Positions 34,412 to 48,845 of a DNA stretch of 64,000 nt are shown piece after piece. The notes under the pieces were generated by a model that saw only the letters and a program-made list of their open reading frames with translations, ran no database searches and had not been told where the DNA came from. Origin of the DNA: Alnus glutinosa (taxonomy: Eukaryota; Streptophyta; Magnoliopsida; Fagales; Betulaceae); the NCBI RefSeq assembly GCF_958979055.1, contig NC_084894.1:6321501-6385500 (forward strand), written 5' to 3'. Position 1 is the first letter of the stretch. Each line of letters starts with the position of its first letter. Made by a program: the position numbers and the translations under genes.

Positions 34412-35716
34412 TAGGGGTAGGCACGGGGAGTGGGGAGGGGGCGGTTTTTCGCCCTTTTTGGCCCTACTCCGCACAACTGCGGGTTCGTTGTGGACCCGTG
34501 AACCGCTTAAAGTTAGTGAAATCCATGTGGTGCGGGTATGGGCGGGGCATGGACGTGTGGGGCGAGGCGGTTTGCTTTGAGTGGCAATTACGTAATTTTT
34601 TGTATTGTTTTGTAAAAAATAAAAATTCAAAAAAATACTATTTTTTTTTTATTAAAAACAAATTAAATGTTTTTTTTTTTTTTTGGTAAATATAAACCTG
34701 ATTATCCAAAATAGTCTCCAGATCCTTTCGTTTCTTTTGATGAAGGCAGATGAACAACAATTAAATCATTCAAAAAGAAATGCAACATTTCTTTAAACTC
34801 TACAACACAACAATAATAGCCAATTAAGCAAGTTGCAACAAGCAAAATCTTTAAATTCATAACTTGCAAGGCTACAACAGTAACCTATCCAAACAAAACA
34901 AAATCCAACACAAACAAGCAAAATTCATAAATTCATAACTTGCAAGACTGCAACAACAACCCATTCCAAACAAAACATGCAAAATCTAAGTAGCCAATAC
35001 AAACAAGCAAAATTCAGCAAGACTGCAACCCATCCAAATAGTAGTACAAAATCCAGCCTTGTCACATACTCACAAACAGCAAGTCAACAACCCATCCAAA
35101 CAAAACAAGCAAAACCCAAATAGCCAATACAATTACAATTTACAAACAAGTAAAATCTAGCAACCCATCTAGACATTAGTACAAAATACAACCTTGTCAC
35201 AAACAGCAACCCATCCAAACAAACAAGCAAAATGCAACTTCAGTCTTCACGTCACTAATCCTCCTTAAACAAAATATTGATGTTCTTCATAGTTATTTCT
35301 ACAAAGAAAGAATGAAAAAAAGAAAAAAAGAAAAAAGAATTATATTCTCAATTGAAACTGATAATTAAAATTTGTAAATAGCAAAATAAATAAAAAAGTG
35401 AATAATAGAAAGCTTACCTGAATCGAGCTTATAACTTTTAGGATCATCAACTATCTCTGTATCATAACCATTGTCATTGCTTAGAGATTTTGATCTTAAC
35501 TAGTTTTGTGCACACACTAATGCTTCAACCATTTTTTGGGCCAATGAACTTCGAAAAAGATTCAACACAAGCTCTCAAGTGCTAAACGCCGACTCTGAAG
35601 CAACTGTAATAACGCGAATGACCAACACAATACGTGTTATTTGGGCAAGTACTGAAAATTTGGTTGAGTTCACCTTCCACTAATTTAAAATATCGAAGTT
35701 CGCATTCGATTTTTCA
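34412..35716 (-). mobile_element. Truncated hAT transposon, 3' half
   Basis: The left end TAGGGGTAGGCACGGGG matches the usual plant hAT terminus (TAGGGGTGGCA type) and is followed by GC-rich subterminal DNA (34420-34580). On the minus strand 35420-35716 encodes the hAT C-terminal dimerisation region. Recognisable pieces are NFDILN, WKVNSTKFSVLAQ, VASESAFST and LFRSSLAQKMVEALVCAQN (canonical VASESAFSTGGRVL and LAPKTVEALICTQNW). At least two in-frame stops interrupt it. The sequence breaks off exactly where duplicated copy B begins at 35717, and the rest of the transposase and the other end were not found to the right. It is non-functional. Confidence 0.7.
34800..35250. repeat. G-poor imperfect tandem repeats inside the hAT remnant
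   Basis: Recurring phrases CAACCCATCCAAA, ACAAACAAGCAAAAT, AATAGCCAATAC and ACAACCTTGTCACA/CCAGCCTTGTCACA are spaced roughly 60-130 bp apart. The plus strand is very poor in G over the whole stretch. No coding potential. Confidence 0.6.
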
Positions 35717-36626
35717 ACCTTTCATTTGTATTACTAAAATCATATCCAATCGATTCTATCCGCTAATTTCAGTTTCAAATCAATAGTTCATATGAGAAAT
35801 TTGTAGGGAACTTGTCATAGGAGATATCGAAAAACACGTCTACAGAAACAAAACATTTATTTCGTTATTATGATAAAACAACCATAATGAAATTTTGATG
35901 TGATTTTGAAGAAGACACTTGAGTTAAGTTGTCGACTTAAAACCAACTAAAAGTTTGAGCCTTTAATTAAATGAAAAACTAGTTGGCGCCATTGTCATCG
36001 GTGTCATCGTTGTCGTCATCGTCTCTCTTAAATTTTTTCTTTATCAAGAAAAAGGGTAAGGTGCGATTACACTGAGTTAAACATAAAAAAAATGGCTGGA
36101 TAACTCAATAATAAGTCTCAATACAACTATATTAGTGTTGATAAACATAAAATAAGAAGGAATATTTCACATGAATAACACGACCTAATAAGTTCTTAGC
36201 AAAGAGGCTGAGAAAACTAATTGGCCGTCAGTTAAGGCGGTTTGAAGTAAGAGAATGGCCAAGAATCTTGAAAGATCCTTCAACCCTTTCAAGAGGCACG
36301 AACCTCGAAAAGTCTCTTAACATGTCCCGAACCCTCACAATGAAACCGCTACCACAGCACACCAGAATGAGAATTATAGCGTCAAGGATGGCACTGCTGA
36401 AAGTCGGATCGAAAACACTAGCTTAGTGTGTGGAGAACACCTCAAAACCATCTTGAAACCAGATATGGAGATCACCATATAGGCAAAAACAAGAAGTCAA
36501 CTATGGAGATAGATTTGGCATGGGAGAGAGTGGTGAGCCGAAGACGAGGGAGAGAACGCATCACAGCAAAAAACAGTAAAGAGAAAGAAAGAAAAAGATA
36601 AGGCAAAAGAAAAACCATAAAAAAAA

Positions 36627-36657
<31 letters not shown>

Positions 36658-37587
36658 AAAAGAAAAAAAAGTGGAAGGAGGGTGGAGCAGTATCCCTCCC
36701 TTTTGCACTGCCACCTATACGGCTACACCCAAAGCCCGATTTGGCTTAGGTGTTGTTAAAAAAATTACAACATATGTGTCGTAATTTTTTTCAACCTTTC
36801 AGATTTAATTCAGAGGTTTTTTTTAATGAAAAAGTTAAAGTCAAATTAAATATGGACCATTAAAATTTTTTTGGTACATATAAATATTATATTTTTTTAC
36901 GGCACTTAAACCAAATCCGAGCCAGAGAATTGATCCAAAACTAGCCAACACAATTTTCCTCCCCATTATACACAATTTCAAACTTAACCAACATTCCCCC
37001 AAATAATACTCCATGATATTTTGGATTTCAGAATTGAAAGCGATAGACGGATAGAGACCTCAATCTGCAACAGAGCCGCAGGTATTCATACTTTCTGGAT
37101 TAACAGCTTCTGCATCACCTATAGAAGGAATGGGCATAAAATCCATGGGAAGGGTCCTATCGAGAAGGAGACCTCGCCACCCATCACATTCACTTTCTTT
37201 TAAAAGAAACCATCCTATTCACAAGCAAATCACCAGGCTTCACAAACAGGTCTACCCATTTGTTCATAAAATTCTAATTCACTAATCAATCCATGATCAG
37301 TAATTGGAATGCAATCTCAGATCTCATTTATATAAGGCATCTGAATATTGTAATGCAACCATATGATCCAACGCATGGGCCCAACCAAAACACAACCATA
37401 TGATCATGGTAGTACCCTATTAAACCCCCCACTGTTTTTTGCTTTTTCTAAGAAAAGTGAAAGTATTAATAAATAATTCAACACGTAAAATACTTATAAA
37501 ATACCCAAAACTATTTTTACCTTAATGTCACTACATCATAACCAAAAAGTAAACAGTATACTTTAAAAAGCATTAGCAAAACACCTC
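35717..37587. repeat. Duplicated 1.9 kb segment, copy B
   Basis: Counterpart of 31967-33923, in the same orientation and offset by 3750 bp at the start. It differs by scattered substitutions and small indels and lacks about 100 bp near 36535. Its left edge cuts into hAT coding sequence. The minus-strand frame shared with copy A is interrupted here. Composition and layout fit either a mobile unit that inserted twice or an unequal duplication. No inverted ends or clear target duplication were found. Confidence 0.8.
36745..36910. mobile_element. Inverted-repeat MITE in copy B
   Basis: Copy of 33097-33262: CTTAGGTGTTGTTAAAAAAA at the left and TTACGGCACTTAAACC at the right are the inverted ends. 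It is more decayed than the copy A version. Confidence 0.5.
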
Positions 37588-38918
37588 GCCTTCTCCCAAT
37601 GGCTCACTTGCAAAAAGACAACAACTGCAAATGTTCTTTTTTGGGTCAGAAGCATCAATGGCCATAATTTAATGAGTAATGTTAAATGTCACCCCACGTC
37701 CTCTTATGCACCTGCAAGAGGAAAACCCTCCATTTGCGGCTTCTTCGATGCTCCATGCTGCCGCCACCCTCTGCTGTTGCTAGTGTTTTGTGGTTTTTTT
37801 TTTGTTTTCTATGCTTGTTTTTCTTTTTTGTTTGTTGTGGTTGTTTTGCTTTATTTTGTTGTTTTGTCTTGTTGGTTACTTGGGTTTTGGTCTCCTTGAT
37901 CTTCTGTTGTGTATTTTTTTGGAGACTTTTGTGCCGGATTTTTAGCATGTTCTCTCCCCCTGTAGTTCCTTGTGGATGTACAATGCCCCTTCAAGCTGGT
38001 CATCTTCTTGGCCAACTTCTTCATACTTCATTTTGTGGTGCATTTTGTTGGTTTTGTGACCAAGATTCAAAGGACCAGGTCGTTTTAGCTCATTTCTTAC
38101 TATTTATTTATTTTTGTAATTCTTGCATTGTATATTCATTTTGAGTATGTCGTAGGGGAGTCCATTTTTTTTCTTCCGATTTTAGGATTGTTCACTTTCT
38201 TCTTTTCAAACCAAGAGTAGAAATGATTCCATTGTAACAATTTTCTTTATTTAATTAGAAGAAAAAAAAAGTAACTGTTTTTGTTGGGAACTACTTTGAA
38301 AAGTGTTTTATGTTTAAATGTTTTGATAATTTGTTTTTTAAAATTTGTCTTTATATTTGAAAAAGTATTGTATGTGAGGTTATATCTGAAAACTTACTTA
38401 AATATGTACTTCAAAAAGTGTTTTTGAAAGTACTTTCTCAAAATGTAAAAGGAAGAAAAACAATAATAATAATAAAAAAAAATTAGGAATTGGAGACTAG
38501 CATGTGGCCGCCAAATTGTTCCGGCAACAACTGTAGTAGATAGATCAGGTAGTCTGATGGATTTGATGGTCATGTAGTGACAACAACCAGACTATTCGGG
38601 CGACCACACGGTAATAGTCAGATGAATATGTGATATTGATTCTCATTTTTTTTTTAATTAATAATATTTTTTAAATCAGTTATTAAACCTGTTTTTAAGA
38701 AAATAGTCAACAATATTTTTGTCTTTTTAAAACCATTTTTTTTTAAAAAAAAAGTAAAAAATAAAATATTTTTGGTGGGATAAAATCATAAAACTTGTTT
38801 GAATAATTTTTTTAAGAAAATACTTTCCGTCTCCATGAATAGAAAATCATTGTTAACACGGTTGAAAAAAGGCCGACTCTTCTCCAAAAAAGAGAGAAAG
38901 GGCAAGGTCCAACTTCAA
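37588..38918. other. Stretch upstream of RPS14, no gene accepted
   Basis: 37680-38160 has a plus-strand open frame of 152 codons made largely of Phe, Leu, Cys and Val from T-rich DNA. It resembles text found at 3' ends of some plant LINEs but has no conserved domain. The rest is AT-rich, with a T-run/A-run palindrome near 38731-38755. Confidence 0.35.
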
Positions 38919-39050
38919 GGCCCAAATTCGAAAAATACCAAAAGCCAAGGCGCTGTTTCAAAATACAAGAAAGTGCAGGGACCTCCGCGTCAATTCACAA
39001 AAAATATTCACCATCGCTTAAAACCCTAATTCCCCCAGTCTCATATAAAG
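38919..39050 (+). promoter_or_regulatory. RPS14 promoter: site II, telo-box and TATA motifs
   Basis: GGCCCA at 38919-38924 is a site II element (TGGGCC on the other strand), AAACCCTAA at 39021-39029 is a telo-box, and TATAAAG lies at 39044-39050. Site II plus telo-box is the known arrangement in plant ribosomal protein promoters, where TCP-family and telo-box-binding factors drive expression in dividing cells. A pyrimidine-rich leader (CTTTCTCAGG, TCTCTCTCGC) follows, as usual for translation-machinery genes. Confidence 0.75.
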
Positions 39051-39140
39051 CCAAGCTTTCATCTCGAAGCCAAAGCCGCACTTTCTCAGGCCAGTAATCT
39101 CTCTCGCGCTGTCAGAGTTCCTCATCTACTTGAAGCAGCC

Positions 39141-43254
<4,114 letters not shown>

Positions 43255-43801
43255 GCTCGATGTCGAATCGAATCATCCTATCATTCAGTTTTGGTGCTGG
43301 TGATGCGTTTTCTTGGTTATTTCCTTGGAGGCTTATTAGTTGTTGGAACATTTTTGTAGTTTTTGGCGATGGCTGACTCTTGCTTTATATCAAGCATAAT
43401 GTACAATCAGAAGGGTGTGAGATTATCTATGGCATTTGTGTTGGCATAAATGAAATTATGTTTATGACTAGTGATGCTTACTGTTGAGTTTGCTTTTCTT
43501 TAATGATTAATCTAGGCCATGGTCATTAGCGACATGCAATACATATGAAGAGTGTAGAAAGAAAAATTGTTCTTTGTTTGTAGAAGACAACTGGGTTCAA
43601 AATGTCTTTGTGAAATCAGCAGTCTTGTGGGAAGCTTCATTTGGTAGCGCCTAAAGTTAATTCAAATCTAAGGACTGGAAAATTTCTGTCCTTCATGAAT
43701 GGTAGCTATTATCTCCATATCGAAATCCTCTATTCTTGACCGTGGAAAGGTTCGACTTGAAGAGCTTGATTTACTCTTCCTAGTAAGGTCTGTTGTGAGT
43801 T

Positions 43802-43803
<2 letters not shown>
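43255..43803 (+). other. RPS14 3' untranslated region and flank
   Basis: The first 200-250 bp after the stop should be 3' UTR (AATGAAAT-type signals near 43448). Nothing else is recognised before the CT microsatellite. Confidence 0.4.
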
Positions 43804-43837
<34 letters not shown>

Positions 43838-44035
43838 AAACAGTATTATAAGTACTTATAAATTTAGTCAGATATCAATGTGAGCAGGCTCAATCACCCA
43901 TCGACTAGAGTTGACATATCAGTGTAATGATGGGAGCAAGCTCAACCATCTATTGGCGTGAGCCGACATATCGATGAGAGTAAGCTCAATCAACCATTAG
44001 TGAGACCAAGCTCAATTGCCGACATATCTGTACAT
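43804..44035. repeat. (CT)n run followed by a degenerate tandem repeat
   Basis: CT dinucleotides at about 43804-43834. From 43865 to 44035 imperfect units of about 50-60 bp share GACATATC(A/G)-, GAG(C/T)AAGCTCAA- and CCA(T/C)(C/T)- phrases (three to four copies). Non-coding. Confidence 0.65.
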
Positions 44036-44289
44036 GAATGATTTATTTCCCTTCAAAAATCCCTTTTCTTTCTAAGACCTTAAAGCTCTTTTTCTTTAGT
44101 AAGACATTTTCCTTTTTAAACCATATTAGGCATATAAAACATCAAAACTCCTAATCACATGTGTGCATTCATAAAATGTTATAAGTATTATATTTACTAT
44201 CATTTCCTTTATTGCAGAGTCGACTTTGGATTCGGATTTTACAATTTACTGTGCCTGAGGGCGACAATATTTCATTTCTAATTTATTTT

Positions 44290-44572
44290 TAGGGATAAAT
44301 GCAAAATCAGTCATTGTGGTTGGTATAAATTACAAATCACTAATTCCAATGGGTTGGCTCAAATGGTAAGGGCATTGGTTTTTGTGGTTGTCACATGAGG
44401 TCTAAGGTTCAAATCTCCTTGGGTGCAAACAATTTTTTGGGGCCAGCCTGCCAGCGAAGTCGGAGTATTACCAGATCCGTGTAGAGTGGGTGCTTTACAT
44501 GGATCTGAGGTTTACCTAACAGGAATGCGTAACACGAAGTGACTCTGCCTTGGAGGGGTTGTTCGTCATTAA

Positions 44573-44607
<35 letters not shown>

Positions 44608-44780
44608 ACAAATCGCTTACTGTCATATCAAAGTACTGAACTCAGAGGCCCCTGTGGTATGCCAAAAAACAAATGTATTCCCCAAAGTTAAATTCCGTTT
44701 AAACATTTGACAGATTTTGTTAAGTATCACGTTAGCGCTAATAAAATGACATGTGTCACTCTTAATAAAAAAATATAAAT
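44290..44780 (+). repeat. Dispersed repeat fragment, family A, split by a SINE
   Basis: Flanks of the SINE read AAATGCAAAATCAGTCATTG and, after it, GGCCCCTGTGGTATGCC, TTAAATTCCGTTTAAACATT and AATAAAATGACATGTGTCAC. These are the inverted equivalents of 19180-19400. Removing the SINE rejoins the repeat, so the repeat is older. Confidence 0.55.
44344..44605 (+). mobile_element. tRNA-derived SINE
   Basis: The 5' part has box A-like TTGGCTCAAATGGTAAGGGC and box B-like AAGGTTCAAATCTCC at tRNA spacing, followed by an unrelated body and a long A run (from about 44578). It is flanked by target duplications ATTACAAATCACT (before) and ATTACAAATCGCT (after). These are the hallmarks of a retroposed SINE with an internal RNA polymerase III promoter. 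It would depend on LINE proteins for movement. Confidence 0.85.
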
Positions 44781-45942
44781 ATATAAAACTAAAAAATTAT
44801 TATTTTTTAAATAAAATATAAAAAGGAAAGGAAGTGGTTGCCGGCTGGGGGGTGGCCGGCATTTTTTAGTTTTTTAACGACAATATACGAAGTTCACGTA
44901 TAATTCTAACTACTTGAACACATCATATATATTCTCAACTTATATTTCTCTTTGCCGACGATATCTTTATCTTCTTTATCGTGATGGTTGATCGTGTGAG
45001 GACTTTTATTTATGCGATTATTTTTTGAAAGTCAGATTTATTTGGCCATGCCTTGAATCATCTCTCTTTCCTTTAATACTTAAGTGTTAAAAGAGGGAGA
45101 AGACAGTAAGGTTGCTCATTGTATGTCAAGAATATTCCCAATACAACTCCCCCAACCCTTCAAGCCACCCCGATTTCAACTTTCTTTCCAGTCTTCTCCG
45201 TTTCATTTTCCCAAGTACTTCTTGCCTTCCACTTCCACCACACGATTGAGATTTTTTTTTTTTTTTTTAATTAATTAATTAATTTATTTTTTTTAACGAA
45301 TGCAAAGTTTGATCGACTTGATCTTACAAGTACACTAACAAGAAAAAAAAGAAAAAGAAAAAAGAAAAGGTGGTGTAGCTAGGACATTAGAAAAGTCTAA
45401 AAAGAGGTGAGTCGTAAGGTAGGGGCCATTACAAAAATGACTTATTTTTCTTATTTTATTTTATATTTTTGTTTTGTTTCAACAGGGGCCACGGCTCCGG
45501 CCCTTGTTAGCTTAGAAATGCATCTGCCACCGAAAATGATGAAGATACAAAGTTTCGAAATAGAAGAATGTACTTAAAAACCCTAATTTTTATGTGAAAT
45601 CATGAAAATGTCACCAAGTAAAACAATGTGAAAAAAAAAATTATAAAAATTAAAATAATAGGAGTGGTCGTTAAACCACCCCAAACACACCACCCCATGT
45701 AATCTGGGGTGGCAAGTCCAACCCAATAACATTCCTTCTCTCTCTCTTTTTTCTTTTTTTATTTTGCCAAGAAATTGTAGTTAAATGAGGTTGAGTGTGA
45801 CATGTAAGTGATAATTCATGGGAGTAATTTGCAAATGTGTCATCTGTGGTACTACGGGGTAAAGGTATTTAACTCATAAATTTATGAATTTTTTATGACC
45901 AATAAGAAAAATAACAGTTAATACTGACAAATTTGATGATTT
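44781..45942. other. Spacer between the SINE region and the first GLP gene
   Basis: AT-rich, with (GAAA)n near 45990 just beyond. AGAAGACAGTAAGGTTGCTC at 45100 matches text downstream of other GLP copies (48620, 58686), so the GLP duplication unit reaches at least to here, with about 800 bp of unrelated sequence inserted between it and the gene. Confidence 0.4.
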
Positions 45943-45962
45943 ACCCTTCTGAACAAAAGGGT
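45943..45962 (-). promoter_or_regulatory. Conserved 3' hairpin, GLP copy 1
   Basis: Inverted repeat ACCCTT/AAGGGT (stem of 8 bp if the flanking AT pairs are counted), 138 nt beyond the stop of the gene at 46100. On the transcript strand AAATAATTA lies directly before the stem. The same module follows every GLP copy in the cluster. Confidence 0.6.
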
Positions 45963-46099
45963 AATTATTTGAAAGATTAAACAAAAAAGAAAGAAAGAAA
46001 GAAAGAAAGAAAAAAACAACAACAATCACGTAGATCAAGGAGTAAAGAACAATGAGCTATCATGAAATAGCTACTAGCTAGTAGTAATGAACGGTATCC

Positions 46100-46726
46100 T
46101 TAAGGCTTGGGAGCAAGACCAGCTTTAAGATGTTGAATGGTGGCAACGTCAGTCTTGAAGGACAAAGCCAAGACATTGTCGTCAATGCTAGTGTTGAATA
46201 AAGTGTTAGGAATTGAAACAGTTCCAACATTTGTGCTTCCAAAGGCTGAAATTGCTATCGCAGGTGCTTTGGCGGCAGAGTTATACTGAAAGTGTACGAG
46301 TCCTTTTGGAAATACAAACATATCACCCGTTTGTAGTGTCTGAGTAAACAACTTGTTGGTGGTATCAACAAACCCCACTTGAAGGGTACCATCAATCAGG
46401 AAAAGGAGCTCAGCAGAGCGAGGATGGGTGTGCGGTGGGTTAGTGGAGCCAGCCGCAAATTCAAGAACAGCAATAGAAACACTCTGCCCATTAAGAGCAG
46501 GGAATTCAGTCAAGGCTGCTTTGGAGACCTTAAAGGCTGTGGGAAGGCCTGCCGTAATAAGAGAACGTATGCCAGTATATGTGAAGAAATTTCCATCAAC
46601 TGTGACATTTGGGGGGACTATAAAGTCTGAGAGGATGTCTGGATCTCCAGCTGTTGCCATTTGAATGATGGCAAATGAAAAAATTAGTAGTAAGAAGAAT
46701 TTCATGGCGAAAGTTTTAGAGGCCAT
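46100..46726 (-). CDS. Germin-like protein, GLP9 type, copy 1
   Basis: 208-residue secreted cupin. Residues 1-26 are a signal peptide (MASKTFAMKFFLLLIFSFAI, then IQMATA); the mature part starts GDPDILSDF. Germin box 1 (PPHTHPRSAELLFLIDG) gives metal ligands His99, His101 and Glu106; box 2 (GDMFVFPKGLVHFQYN) gives His145. Germin-like proteins are apoplastic, usually hexameric Mn proteins, many with superoxide dismutase activity. N-glycosylation sites are Asn40 (NVT) and Asn178 (NTS). There are no Cys residues, unlike true germins. The overall text, with LNGQSVS, FVDTTNKLFTQ and SFKTDVATIQHLKA, resembles rice germin-like 9-3. The frame is open further upstream (to 46900), but the Met at 46726 is chosen because it begins the signal peptide and is shared by all copies. 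Single exon. Confidence 0.93.
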   Translation of the reverse strand: MASKTFAMKFFLLLIFSFAIIQMATAGDPDILSDFIVPPNVTVDGNFFTYTGIRSLITAGLPTAFKVSKAALTEFPALNGQSVSIAVLEFAAGSTNPPHTHPRSAELLFLIDGTLQVGFVDTTNKLFTQTLQTGDMFVFPKGLVHFQYNSAAKAPAIAISAFGSTNVGTVSIPNTLFNTSIDDNVLALSFKTDVATIQHLKAGLAPKP

Positions 46727-46829
46727 GGAAGAGAAGTTGAGGTATAGATAAGGGTAAAGCTGATATGGGATTTTAGTGATTGTTGATGTGGTGGAATGAG
46801 GTGCATGCTTAGGCTTATAAGAAATGGTG

Positions 46830-46838
46830 CATTTATAG
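46830..46838 (-). promoter_or_regulatory. TATA box of GLP copy 1
   Basis: CTATAAATG on the minus strand, 104 nt upstream of the ATG. The position is conserved in all five copies. Confidence 0.65.
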
Positions 46839-46901
46839 GGTGCTATCCGTATAGAATTTGAAGGAAAGGCAATCGTGTTTGTGCTCCTTCTGCAGGCCAT
46901 T

Positions 46902-47849
46902 TGGATGACAACTTGAGGTGAAAACTACAAAGTCATTCTTCGTGTAGCTAGGCTGTAGCTGCGCTTCTTTGGTTTCATCATTTGGCTTAAAAGACACCTA
47001 GAAACTACAATTTCTGTTTAATAACCTCTTTTGACCAATATTATATTGTTGGCCTCTATATATCATATATGAGTCTTTTATGTACAATATTATATGTGAT
47101 TCAGTATATAGTCGTAATCTTTGTAATATTTGGTGATGATTTTATCACACATAAGTGCAATGGTGTTGTTGGTACTATTTGTTTGTATTTTAGTCTCTTA
47201 TATTGGAAAGTTGTAAATTTGAATTAACATTTACATATACGAGTTTCTAACGAATATACCTTTAAAAAAAAAGAAAAAAAAAATTGTATTGTAGTGATTT
47301 TATTTATTTATTTGAATAGTAAAAAAAATTATTGATGTGATATAAAATGTTAAAAAAGTTAGAATGTTTTAAAGTTGATTGTTTTTGAAAAAAACTGAAA
47401 ATAAAGGAGATGAATATGTTGTTTATTGCCAAACACCACCTCCGTCTTTGACGGCAATATTGGAAGGGTCAGTTTTGAAATTGGATTTTACTGTCATAGC
47501 TAGTAGAAAGCAAAAGCATCTCTTCGATCTTCTCGTTTGTTTACTTATGCCAATTGTTTCAGTAGAAAATAGGTTTTTTACGTAATACAGTAATAGATTC
47601 AAAGAAAAGATAATCATAAAATAAAATAAATTAAAAACAAAGTGGAATAAAAAAAATTAATTAAACACAAGGAATAAAATAGGAATTTGCTCATTTCAAT
47701 TAGGCTCTTTTAAGGAAGTAGTTATAGAGGTGTGTTGTGGAAAAAGAGGCTTATTGGCGACAAGTAATGGACAAAAAATATGGTTGTAATTTGGGAGGTT
47801 GATGCTCTAATGTCCACATTAGGCCATATTGGGTGAGTATTTGAAAACA
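46902..47849. other. Upstream flank of GLP copy 1
   Basis: The first 350 bp is promoter-side sequence partly shared with the other GLP copies (TTTAGTCTCTTAT near 47190). 47280-47440 is AT-rich MITE-like text ending TTGCCAAACACCACC. 47480-47575 (GATTTTACTGTCATAGCTAG and following) is shared with the upstream side of copy 2 near 49760. Confidence 0.45.
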
Positions 47850-48480
47850 TATTAGGTGGGGTTGGGATTCCTTCTCTAGTTTTGTTAGTATAGATCAAGG
47901 TGGATGATGGCGCTTAGACCAAATTTTCAGAGTTACTTTGCATTGCTTGGGATAGGGATGCTTTGGTGGCTAACCACGGATTTGTTCACAATGGGGAGGT
48001 GCATTGGGAAATGAATTTCATTAGATTGGTGCATGATTTGGAGGTGGATGTTGTTTCTTCTCTTTTCAATGTTATTTATTCCGCTAGGTTGGTTCAGGGG
48101 CTTGAAGATATATAAGCTCTGTTATATTCTTTCGAAGGGACGATTCTTTGAAGTCAAAACTTTTTATAAAGCTCTCATTTCCAATGCTCATTTATCTTTC
48201 CCTTGGAGGAACTTTTGGAGGTGTAAGGCTCATTTAATTGTGGCTCTTTTTACTTGGACAACGTCTTTGGGAAACATTCTAATAACTTTTTTATGGATAA
48301 TATATGTAAGTGTCATATTATAGTGGTGGATTAGTGTTGTATGTGTAAAAAAGTGAGGAAACATCTGGTCATCTTCTTATTCATTATGATATTGCAAGAG
48401 AGTTGTAGAATTTGATTTTTAATATTTTTGGAATGGTGTGAGTTATGCACGAAAGGGTGGTGGAGCTCTTGGCTATTCAA
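47850..48480 (+). mobile_element. Decayed LINE fragment (zf-RVT region)
   Basis: Plus-strand text FEVKTFYKALISNAHLSFPW, RNFWRCKAHLIVALFTWTTS and LGNIL, then (in shifted frames) WCCMCKK, HLLIHYDIAREL and NLIFNIFGM, matches the zinc-binding reverse-transcriptase C-terminal region of plant L1 LINEs. Several stops and shifts interrupt it. It is older than the LINE in RPS14, in the opposite orientation, and no target duplication was found. Confidence 0.7.
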
Positions 48481-48716
48481 GTAAAGTAAATTTATTTAAA
48501 GCGCAAGAGGTGCAGCCCAAATATACAGGAACTCGCGGCATGTTGGAAATGAAAGTTTTGTCAGAATGATTTTAAACCACATGAGCCAACCTAACTGAAT
48601 ACAGAACATTGAAGAGAGCAGACAGTAAGCTTGCTCATTGAATTTCAAGATAGAGGCCAGCGTCTTTGAGCTTATTTAACTTGATGCTTACAAAGGTGAT
48701 GATACATCATACATAT

Positions 48717-48737
48717 ACCCTTCTAAACAAGAAGGGT
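48717..48737 (-). promoter_or_regulatory. Conserved 3' hairpin, GLP copy 2
   Basis: ACCCTTCT-aaaca-AGAAGGGT, a perfect stem of 8-9 bp with a 5 nt loop, 109 nt beyond the stop. GGAATAATTA precedes it on the transcript strand. Confidence 0.65.
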
Positions 48738-48845
48738 AATTATTCCAAAAAATAAAAAATAAAAAATAAATAAAGAGAGAGAGCACAAATTATACACAAC
48801 AATGAGCTATCATAAAATAGCCACTAGTGATAATGAACACTATCC

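Noticed and set aside
37686-38144. 152-codon plus-strand frame rich in Phe, Leu and Cys
   Set aside because: Low-complexity translation of T-rich DNA with two overlapping alternatives. No conserved domain, start context or splice evidence.
44401-44420. tRNA gene suggested by a box B-like GGTTCAAATC
   Set aside because: No cloverleaf could be formed. The motif belongs to a SINE with A tail and target duplications.
46727-46900. N-terminal extension of GLP copy 1 to a Met at 46900
   Set aside because: The extra 58 residues overlap the TATA box and 5' leader, are absent from the other copies' reading frames, and would bury the signal peptide.
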